A stretch of DNA of 64,000 nt from Megamerina dolium (Eukaryota > Arthropoda > Insecta > Diptera > Megamerinidae): positions 17,493,584 to 17,557,583 of the forward strand of contig OY978527.1 of the NCBI GenBank assembly GCA_963854835.1, written 5' to 3'. Numbering within the stretch: the first letter of the stretch is position 1; each line of letters starts with the position of its first letter. The translations under genes and the position numbers were made by a program. This document shows positions 54,641-64,000 of this stretch, piece after piece. Below the pieces are notes generated by a model that saw only the letters and a list, made by a program, of their open reading frames with translations, had not been told where the DNA came from and searched no databases.

Positions 54641-55302
54641 ACTCAAATACTTGACTTACATTTGCAAATGTTGAGATTCTACTCATCCTATGAAAGCGAA
54701 ACATTCTATTTCTATTTTATTCATTCTAATTCGTGTTTGCTTAGAGAAAATGTATGAGAGAGTCTATTCTAATATCAATGGAGTGTTTTGAAGATGTAAA
54801 CAAATATATTCATGCAGCACTCTAAAAGAGAGGTGAAGTGAGATTGCATCAAAGTCTGTGGATTTCATGCGAGTTGCGATGCGAAATTGCTCAGGATCCT
54901 GCTGTTTTAATTTCTAGGACGTTATGGCAAAGAAACCACTAACTTCATGGACCACATATATTTCTTGCACCCACATCTTTCTTGTTGCCATTACTTTAAT
55001 CCACTCTAAGTACACTATAATTATATTGCCAATCACCTTCAATATAAACGTCCATTCTTATTAACATGCTTTTATTTTTAAGAATAATATTAAAATATCA
55101 CTTCCAAATGCATAGAATGTATACTATGGAGTTACCATATCGTTCGCACGAAAATCCATAGAAAGGGAGAATGCATTCGGACGCACGCGGATGTTATGGA
55201 GGTCCACTTTAATTCATATAGACATATACAAATAACCAAAAGGTCGTAAATTGCATTGTCTAAATTACTACATACATACATATGTATAAAACTAAGGGTA
55301 AT
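54641..55302. other. Non-coding AT-rich stretch
   Basis: No gene or repeat could be supported. Confidence 0.5.
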
Positions 55303-55540
55303 AGTGCGATTAGTTAACACATATCGGTAGGTAACGGATCAGCTGTTCCGATCTATTTCATACAAAAGCAATAAGGGCGATTAGTCAAAACGGATCGGTA
55401 GGTAACATAACGTTGGAATCTGTAGGAATTAGATTTTCTGCGGAGCATATCTCTTCTCACTCCATCATATTTCTATTTTATACTAAACCCTACCTACATA
55501 TATAGCATATGGACTGAGCTATCCGTGTTGACTAATCGCA
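55303..55540. mobile_element. AGTGCGATTAGT-terminus MITE
   Basis: Inverted termini AGTGCGATTAGTTAACAC and GTGTTGACTAATCGCACT enclose 238 bp. A second copy of the terminal motif (GGGCGATTAGTCAAAACGG) lies inside at about 55376. Only one copy in the window; TSD uncertain. Confidence 0.55.
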
Positions 55541-55543
55541 CTC

Positions 55544-57040
55544 CGTTTTTATACCCTGCATAATGCAATATGCATGGTATATTCATTTCGGTCAGATGTT
55601 TGTGTCCACTTGAAGGAATCTCCGGAGATATAGACATGGATATATATTCGTGATCAGCGTCGATTAAATTTTCGATTTAACGATGTCCGTCCGTCCGTCC
55701 GTCCGCCCGTCCGTCCGTCCGTCTGTCTGTCACCTGGCTGGTTCGCACGATAACTTGAGTAAATATTGAGCTATTTCGATGAAATTTGGCATAAGTAATC
55801 TATGATCCAAGGGTACGGAGGGGATTGATATTGGGCATGATCGGTCAATAACCACGCCCACACCAAGCATTCAAAGCGACTAACCTCGAAATTTTCAAAA
55901 TCTTTAACTTGCTATAACTCACACCATATACCACTTGGGACAACAATATTTTGCACATAGAGTTATATTATACTACTATATAACCTCACCAAAAGTGGAT
56001 GAGCCACGCCTACTTTCTAGTGTAGCTCCCATACTTCTTTTAAATTGAAACAGCTAAAACTTCTACAATCTTCTGTCTAGAATAACCATAATTGACACTT
56101 ATATTAACATGGCAGTAAGAAGTAATATGGCAGAAAACCAATGTGCCACGCCCACTTCTTTTTGGGTCTCCCATACAAAGTTGCGGAAATTAAAAAAAAT
56201 GTTACCGGTTATAACTTGCAAACTTGCGCACCACGCCCACTGTTTATCGTAGCCCCCATACAAATTTTAAATTGAAACAGCTGTAACTTCAGCAATCTTC
56301 TGTCTAGAATAACCATAATTGATACTTAGATTAATATCGTAGTCGGCAAAAATCTGGCAGAAAATCAGTGTGCCACGCCCACTCCTTCATGGGTCTCCCA
56401 TACAAAGTCGAGTGAATTAAACTAAAATTTTAAGCTCCATAGCTTACAAACCATTTAGCCTAGGACAACGAGACTTAGGGTATGGATTAGTATTGTACGA
56501 GCAACTAGGCTCACAGAAAATGGGCGCACCATGCCCAGTGTTTATCGTAGCCCCCATACAAATTTTAAATTGAAACAGCTGTAACTTCGGCAATCTTATG
56601 TCTACAATAACCATAATTGACACTTAAATTAATATCGTAGTCGGAAATAATCTGGCGAAAAATCAGCGTACCACGCCCACTTCTTATTGGGGCTCCCATA
56701 CAAAGTTGAGGAAATTAAACAAAAATGTTAACCACCATAACTTAGAAACTATTCAACGTAGGACACCAAATTTAAGGTGTGGATTAACATTGAAAAATTA
56801 ATTGGATTTACTAGAAAGTGGTAAGCCACGCCCACTTTTTATATAGCTCCCATACTAAGCCTCGGAATTATCTTAAAATCCTTTTACTTCGTCAAAGTCA
56901 ACCATATTTCGGGTGTAAATTAGTAGTATATGCAAAAATTGTTTCTCGAAAAGTGGAAATAAAAGAAAAGTTGGATATTCGAGTAAACTTTTTATATATA
57001 AATCTACATATGCAGGGTATAGTTTGGTCGGCCCCAGCCG
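55544..57040. repeat. TATACCCTGCA repeat with CCACGCCCAC tandem blocks
   Basis: The core is bounded by inverted TATACCCTGCATA (55548) and TATGCAGGGTATA (to 57021). A (GTCC)n run lies at about 55687-55720. Inside, a block containing CAATCTTCTGTCTAGAATAACC, CCACGCCCACT and CTCCCATACAAAGT recurs three times, at about 55996-56180, 56244-56410 and 56543-56710. No open frame. A fragment of the same repeat lies at 26664. I cannot assign a class. Confidence 0.65.
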
Positions 57041-58099
57041 ACTGTAAGGAGATTTTTTACATTACTTTACTTTATTTTCTGTTACCTTACGTGTTAGCTA
57101 ACCGCCATCAAGTAAATTTTGTTGATATTATCAATTTTGACTTTGACAGCTTCACACTGTCAAAAAGTGACAGAATTTTGTTTTGCACGATCGATGTTTT
57201 GCTTTGCATTTGAACAACATATCGTAATACATGTGTTTCAATTTGGAACTGGAAATGAAATTTTGAACGATATAATTAATAATTCAAATGATCTACACTA
57301 TCGAAAGAGTTGTTTATAATCATTTTATTACTCTCTAATGAATCGTAATTAGGTCTTTGAATCCACTATAAAAATGTAAATTATGGGTATTTTTGTGTTT
57401 TATCTTGTTTAATTTCGCAATTCTACAGAGAAGTATAATTATCATATAAATTTAAGTAAACACTGTTGTAACGCTGCGAATGGCCTGTCGATGCCCAATC
57501 ATCTCGGGTTGTCTCCTATCCTTTTCTTCCCTCTAACATAATTTCATTTTGTGTTGACCTGTTCACATTAAGGATCAATTATAGAAACATTAACACAGAC
57601 AAACTGTCACTTAATAATTTCTTAAATTTCTGACAAAATAGTTATATGGACATAATTCCTGACAATTTTTTACGTATGGCAAGCCTAGATCGAATATATC
57701 CATGAAGAATAAGTTAAGGGAATGGATTACTGGCAAAAGGAAATCTTATAATAATTTTTAAAAAGAGTAACCAGCCAATGGCACACCCTTGATATTGTAG
57801 ATCCATTTCTTCTTTTTCCTTTATTTTGAAATTATCATTTTGATACGAACACTCCCTACACAAATTCTCAGCTGTACTTTCATCAATAATGTTGCATTCG
57901 AACACAATCAACATAAAACATGATTGCAACGAACAAACGAATAAACACATTTATGAATGATCGAACATCATACACAAACAGACCTTCGGTATTCATTCCT
58001 TGTAGTCTAGATACTTGTGGTTGATTGTTTGTCTTCATACAATAACCGTTTCGTTTTAGTTCAAACTGTTAAACAACGCAGCAACATGTTGTAATACAT
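57041..58099. other. Non-coding AT-rich DNA
   Basis: No recognised feature; small frames lack motifs. Confidence 0.5.
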
Positions 58100-58515
58100 T
58101 TGCCGAACATTTCATTTGTTGTTGCTCGTTCTAAACGAGCACGCGTATACATAGTGTAGTGGCTTGTTCTGTTCGGCGGCAACACTACACAACACACACA
58201 GTGTTGTCTTTTTAACTGTGTATGTTGAGTGCGCGCGAGCAAATTGAGTACATATACATACGTATAGTAGTGATGTATTTTTGACGACGTAGACGTAGAA
58301 GAGAAGCAAGCAATAACAACAGCAAATAAGTAAAATATATCTGTATGTGTATTTTATCGTCGTCGTCGTAGATTTTTATTTCTTCTTCTTCACGTTGTAT
58401 GTATGTTTCCTCTTCTGCTCTGCTCTGCTCTAGCAAAAGTTTTCTTCTCCGTTGTCAGCCGTGCGTTCGTCGCCGCGTTTTGTAATTTCGTGTGTCGGTT
58501 GAACGACGAATAAAT
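58100..58515 (+). promoter_or_regulatory. Candidate promoter / first-exon region
   Basis: GC and CpG content rise sharply against the AT-rich surroundings (AGTGCGCGCGAGC near 58230, CGTGCGTTCGTCGCCGCG at about 58460-58478). TTGTCAGCC at 58453 loosely fits an insect initiator (TCAGTY); no DPE at the expected distance and no convincing TATA box were seen. A possible splice donor (AAGGTAAAAT) follows near 58590. Strand is inferred from this donor. Speculative. Confidence 0.3.
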
Positions 58516-58725
58516 TTTCTTCAAATAAGAAATATTTCGTTAACAAAAAATATAATAATTTATAAAATTATTAATGTAAAATTAAAAAAGGTAAAATCTT
58601 CATAAATTTCAAGTGTTTAATTTGAAGAGTTAGCAATTAATTGGAAATTTTCCAGTGTAATGTGGTTTGCATGAAGTTAAAAAAGAGATAAATTACTTTT
58701 TTCTGCACACTTCAATAATATCAAA

Positions 58726-58729
<4 letters not shown>

Positions 58730-58792
<63 letters not shown>
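58730..58792. repeat. (TA)n microsatellite
   Basis: About 31 uninterrupted TA units; the apparent Ile-Tyr frame across it is an artefact of the repeat. Confidence 0.97.
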
Positions 58793-58796
<4 letters not shown>

Positions 58797-61277
58797 CTGT
58801 GTTTCCTGGCTTTCTTTATAATATTACATTGTGTGATTTTTTTCATAATTTTACTTCAAATTGTGAAATTTCAAATTTAGTCTAGCATGGACATACCTTA
58901 AAGTTTCGTTGAGCCACGTACATTATGTGGATCAGCTAGTTAAAGCTGAGTCATTTAATTCAGTCGTTTTTGGAAATAAAAACTATTCCTTTAACTACAT
59001 ACGTACATATATAAAATCACTGTCGATAATAATAATGAAGAGCAAGAAGCAGACGCATTAGTATCTAATTTGAAAAAGGGCGTAATTTTCTTTGGTAGTC
59101 GATTGCCTTCCTACATACATATGCATGGATATGTCGAGTGTATGAGTCTCGCTGTGAGTTACATCTCTATCTTGCCCATATACAGGGAGAACTATAATTG
59201 CAAATAAAATTCTATGCAGAATTACAAGAAAAAAATGGTGAAAATTTAATCAAATAGGAAAAGTTCTTAAAGAAAAAGAATCTATACACACATTTAACCA
59301 GAATATATTTTTCTTTTTACATTTTGCCTGTTCCCCCCACAGTGAGTGGAGTAGGAGTAGAATGATGAGTGTATTTGTATTCGTGTGCGTGTGTGTGTAT
59401 GTGTGTTTGCAAAGTGTTGAAATATTTCAGCAATAGAGCTAAGCAGCTGAGCAGTAGCACATTTAATACGCCATTTTGTTGCTGCCAGCTTGTTCTGTCT
59501 GAGGGTGTAAGAAGGAAAAAAAATGATTTGTGTGCAGATCCAAAAAAAAAAAAATCCAATAAAAACCAGTGAAAAGTGAATTTTCTTTAAGAAAAATATA
59601 TTGTGTAATTTGTGATATACATACACAGGAATGTAAAGAAAGAAAAAAATCAAATCATATATTTCTATTTGTGCGTTTTAATCTGTGGGGGGCCACATTT
59701 TGTGACAAAGTCCTGGAGGTGTGTAGTGATATTTTCGGTGTAATATATCTTTTTTTTTCTGAAATCATGCGACACACCCGGTTCTCTATTTGATATGTAT
59801 GCAAGTGTGACCATAGAAATAAAAAAAAAAAACCATTTACCCCACCCACCAACCTCTTAAGATTAAAGATGTTCAAGTTTTAAAGCATTTAATTTGAAAT
59901 TTTTAAAGAATAACTACCTGATTTTTTTTGCCATTCTCAACTTGAAATTTTTTAATATTTGAATTTTTGTCCACATTTTTGCTCTTTTATAATCCAATTT
60001 TACAAGCTGGGATTAATTTCGTAATATATGTTCTTCAATTACTTTTTTTGTTTTGCGAAGTGAATTTAATTTCTCCGTGACCTTCAATTAAAGTGTTTTG
60101 CGAATGAAGGTGAGGACATGGAGAAAATCATTTTAAGTGCGTTGTGGTGATAAATTTTGTCGCACCTCTCACTAAACCCCATTCTTTGTCCTCTAATAAG
60201 ACTAAAGTGCCGATTGTGAAATCAATTTTTATATAAAAAATATATTATTTTTTCTAAATATGAAAATGATTGCTGTATTTAATGAGAAAAAAATTACCTG
60301 GCTCCAGCCTAATTTATACTTACCATAATTATGAGTAGGTGCGTTAAAATAAAATATTTTGTACACAATTTTTTAATGGTGACTAAATCATCGCGGGTAT
60401 CGTGAATATAAAGGTGAGTTAAAATTATATGTTTACCTTCTTTATTTAATAATAGTTATTCTTTCCGTAAATGTTTTATAAAAATACTGTTCATTTCTAT
60501 GATATATGATAACGAAAAGAAAATAGTAGCATTTGTGGCCATCTTAATTTGTCATATAATACATATATGTAACTCGCAATCACGAAAATAAATTCAAGTA
60601 TAAAACTTATGTGTGTAAATAGATGATGTGTGTTTAAGAAAATATATTTTTTGGTGTAATAATTATCAAATTGTCCATTGATTAGAAAATATGTTAAATT
60701 AGAATATTTTCTTATTAAAATATTCGGTGCAATAAAATATCACACAACAAATTACATATGTATATCAACGTAATTCCTTTCACGCGATGCGGATATACTT
60801 CCATATGTGTGTCCACATATTTTTCTTTTGCATTTAATGGGAACAAACTTTTTCATTCATTAAATTTATTCGGTATAAAAAAACACTTTTGAATCATTTT
60901 CGACAATTTTGTGGTTTAGAAAATAAATAGCGAATTTCAATCAACCAAATAATGAGAAAATTGTTTAATTTAATATAAATCAATTTTTGTCTATTCCTGC
61001 TTAAAGTGGTTTGGTAAATATAGATTTTCAAATTCAAATTGTATATTCAAAACACATTTCGGGTCATATATTCGAAACAGACAGATTGTAGAACAGTTGA
61101 AAAAATTGAACAATGAAAGTGAAAATTAAAACTTAAAATATTCTTTTTATTTATAAGTAATAATCAAATGTGTAAATGAGTTTTTCAAAATATTTCGATG
61201 TGATGCATAGCTTTGTTGCTATATGAGAAACGGGGAAGTCAGTGATAGTTCATACAATTTTTTTCCGTATATTTACA
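58793..61277. other. Non-coding DNA with candidate 5' splice sites
   Basis: Strong donor matches on the plus strand: AAG|GTGAGG with GT at 60110 and AAG|GTGAGT with GT at 60413. An acceptor-like CCCCCCACAG ends at about 59341. A CA/GT run lies near 59385-59406. No coding frame is convincing. These could bound 5' UTR exons. Confidence 0.3.
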
Positions 61278-61655
61278 AGGGTTGTGCGATTATTCGCTTA
61301 ATCAAACAGTCTGATTAATCAAAATCCTGATTAATCAATTATTCGTTTAATGAAAATTCTAATTTATCGAAATACGAATTATTTGTTTGTTTTTGAAAAG
61401 TTATTTGAAAATAAAAATTTTAAACGCATTCTCATATTCGTAGCTGTGGAAAGCTCCCTGTATACTATGTGTTGGAAAAAAATACAAAAATTTTATTCGA
61501 ATAATTTTATACTGATTAAATCGATTAATATCAATTTTTGAATATTCAAACTCATAATTATTCGAATAAATTCTTATTTGATTAATCGAATAATTTATTC
61601 ATCAACAAATTCGATTAATCGATTTATTCGACTAAACGATTAATCGCACAGCGCT
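61278..61655. mobile_element. hAT-like MITE rich in ATTAATCGAAT motifs, copy 2
   Basis: Termini AGGGTTGTGCGATTATTCGC and CGATTAATCGCACAGCGCT match copy 1 at 12747-13067. 378 bp of AATAATTCG/GATTAATC words. Flanking 8-mers agree at only 5 of 8 positions. Confidence 0.65.
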
Positions 61656-61660
61656 AATCT

Positions 61661-62197
61661 TCAAATTTTTGAGAAATCGATTTTTACAATTTCCCACCTT
61701 TTTCACCACAGGAAAAAATGGAAATATTTTTAAACTTCATGTAGTATAATAATATGGGTATCAAACGAAAGAGGACTTTCATGGCAGTTGAACAAAAATG
61801 ACTTTAAAAAATTAATTTTAAAATTTATCCTGATTATCGTTGAAGAAAAATCAACCTTTTTCTCAAAAAAAAAAAATTATAATTGATTTTAATAGCTGCC
61901 ATTTTATCTCCACAACGCAAAATTAACAATTTTGTACGATTACTAATTCGGTGTAATGTAGAGAAAAATTGAATTTATTTGCAGAAAATATTTCGTTTTT
62001 CTTCAAGTATATTCAAGGATAAATTTCAAAAAAAATTCTGTAATTTTTTCTGCAGAAAAATTTCAAAGTATGATTTTTGCTCAACTGCCACGAATATCTT
62101 TTATTTGCTATCCAGATGAAGTATACAAAGTTTTTCAATTTTTTTTTTTGTGAAATAAAGGTGGGAAATTTTGAAAATCGTTTTCTCTAAAATTTGA
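61661..62197. mobile_element. Long foldback (inverted-repeat) element
   Basis: The first and last about 250 bp are imperfect reverse complements: CAAATTTTTGAGAAATCGAT and ATTTCCCACCTTT on the left against AAAGGTGGGAAATTTT and CGTTTTCTCTAAAATTTG on the right. Further in, TCATGGCAGTTGAACAAAAA pairs with TTTTTGCTCAACTGCCACGA. No open frame. It touches the hAT-like MITE on its left. Confidence 0.65.
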
Positions 62198-64000
62198 CGT
62201 AATACAGCCCTTTGATAAGTACAGATCAACTCAGAAACTTGCCCCTATATGATAGAATTTAATAGAATGTTCCCATGGCAATCGGGTCTTCGTACCGCAA
62301 CACAACCTGCTATTTCAGGCCAAAGATTACCAATTCAGCACTACAAATATTTCCACTAGAACGTTGATAACGACTACAAAAATGAAATTATTTTTCAAAA
62401 AATCATTCTGCAGTTTGGTGAATCTAATTTTTTTCAACGAAATAGTACTTTACACAATTTTTAAAGTCATTTCATTAGTAAGAATACATGGTTTATATAA
62501 AAAATTTTTCCAAAACTTTACTCAATATACATTTATGAAAGATTATTGCCAGCAGCGACCGTTATCGCTCCCTTTGTTAAGGTGATTACTAGTAGAAATA
62601 GTCGATGGCGATGATTGCCAAAACATTATATTGGGATTGTAATATTTCCCGCACTTTTCATTCTAGTTTAGCTTAGAGACTAACGAGTTTGCCAAATGAT
62701 TATGATTTACGCCTTGGTTAGTGCAATATATTGTATAAGGAAATTATCACATTATATTTGCATTTATGTACTTTCTCAATAAAACAGAAATAATACATAA
62801 TCCATTTCGATTGGAAATAATTACGGAAATGCTAAATAAGGAAAAATTATAAAAGAAAAAAAAAAATGACAACTCATAATAATCATGATGATAACGGCTA
62901 ATGGCAGATGTATGTACATATATACTTTTTCTTAGTCTGCCTGCTTGATGTTGTGTTTGTTATTATTGTAATTTAGTCTTTACAAAAACGTAACAACAGC
63001 GCTATTGATAATGAGGTTGATGCTGCCGCTGTTGTATACCCAGGCAGCTGGTTTTCTTCTGCTGTCAAAGAAGGCAGGATGGACAGATAGAGAGACAAAT
63101 AGTCAGGGATGCTGTAGCAGTATTAAATAGTAGTCAGACAGGTAGGCAAGCTGCCCGTCATTCAAGTTAAAGCGCAATATCGGCAGCAGCAGCAACGACA
63201 GCAAATCGCTCAAGATTAATTTGAACAAAACATAACAAAAAAAAAAAAAAATAAAAACCTAAAAAACAGGATTTCTCTTGAACATTGATGAGCCATTAAA
63301 ATATATGTACATAATCCAACTGGTTTCAAGTGTACATGACAGATATTAGAGTAGATGGACATAAAGCTAAGCCAATGCTTCTACTTGAGATTTTATGCTA
63401 TTTTTTTTTTTTATTTAATATTATTATTTACAAGATTTTGTATTTGCTGAAAATGTTTTGTTTTTTTCTCTTGAGAAATCATCTCAATGAAAATTTTGTA
63501 ATGTCAAAAAAAATGTTTAATGCTTCAATTTAAATTAGTTCTTTCCTATGGGGTTTCGCTAGTAAAAATTGCAAAAATTCCCCATAAAAATCATTACCAA
63601 GTTTAAGGATAAGGTTGATATTCAAATTCGTCGATTTTTGTTTAAAAAACTTCTATTTTGTATAGGAATTATGCTTATCTATATTCGGAATAACTTTAAA
63701 TATTGTGTGGGATACTATTTTGTTGAGAAAATTGAGATTATCATAAATTTTGCGAATATATATTGCAAAAAAAAATGCCACTGTCTATAGCAATTTGTTG
63801 ATTTTTGTTTAAAAAACATTATTTTTGTATCGGAATGATATAGGATACTAATAAAGCAGTGAAAATTAGATTCTCAAAGTCTGAAATTGATGCGTTGAAA
63901 AGCAATGCTATCTCCTATACAAATTTCATGTTTTTTTTGTTTATAAAATTTTAATATGGCGGGGTATTTTAGTTAAAAAATAAGTTTTTTGACTTTTCAT
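62198..64000. other. Non-coding AT-rich DNA to the window end
   Basis: CAGCAGCAGC near 63184-63194 and poly-A/T tracts. A TCGATTTTTGTTTAAAAAAC word at 63630 recurs as TTGATTTTTGTTTAAAAAAC at about 63798. No gene supported. Confidence 0.5.

Noticed and set aside
58667..58885. Frame with a long Ile-Tyr repeat
   Set aside because: Product of the (TA)n microsatellite.

Overview
The window looks like repeat-choked, AT-rich dipteran DNA, most likely from a tephritid-type fruit fly. The inference rests on the mixture of Tc1/mariner lineages, Jockey/LOA/RTE-type LINEs, a Ty3/gypsy fragment and a tRNA-derived SINE, together with ATGTATGTAT-type and CAA/GTT microsatellites typical of fly introns. I cannot name the species. 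I found no intact host protein-coding gene. Nearly every protein-like reading frame is a decayed transposable-element gene or a shadow of one. One assembly gap of 200 N lies at 45562-45761.

Layout. 1-7.1 kb: an LTR fragment, two SINE copies (one split by a LINE that kept its own target-site duplication, TSD), a mariner-derived foldback MITE, a LOA/R1-type RT-RNase H pseudogene and an RTE scrap. 8-17.2 kb: three MITE-like families (one nested inside another), a deleted mariner, a LOA-type 3' end and a gypsy pol/LTR fragment on the minus strand. 17.2-21.7 kb: an RTE endonuclease fragment, two mariner/maT pseudogenes and a terminally complete Tc1-type transposon. 22.4-31.5 kb: two more MITE families, an internally deleted LINE with PHD-like fingers and a 2A-like NPGP motif flanked by a 14-bp TSD, a SINE, a terminally complete mariner-superfamily element of DD41D spacing, and a LINE 3' end. 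31.5-35.6 kb: RT scraps and a second, same-length Tc1 copy. 35.6-45.1 kb: microsatellite-rich DNA, a three-level RTE/SINE/RTE nest, a 97-bp micro-LINE, a LOA 3' end, and a MITE family copy carrying an RTE insertion. 45.8-52 kb: a LOA fragment, two MITEs, a mariner split by a SINE, and an RNase H scrap. 52-64 kb: mostly AT-rich non-coding DNA with a CCACGCCCAC-rich repeat, a GC/CpG-richer promoter-like block near 58.4 kb with good splice-donor matches at 60.1 and 60.4 kb, and a long foldback at 61.7 kb.

How the parts work together. This is a layered record of insertions rather than an operon. Several nests have readable TSDs, so the relative order of SINE, LINE and DNA-transposon activity can be deduced. 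The two Tc1 copies have the same length and share the same frameshift and stop, so dead copies seem to have been moved by transposase supplied in trans. At least seven distinct Tc1/mariner lineages occur in 64 kb. The best candidate for host function is the 58.1-60.4 kb block, which could hold alternative first exons of a gene extending beyond the right edge.
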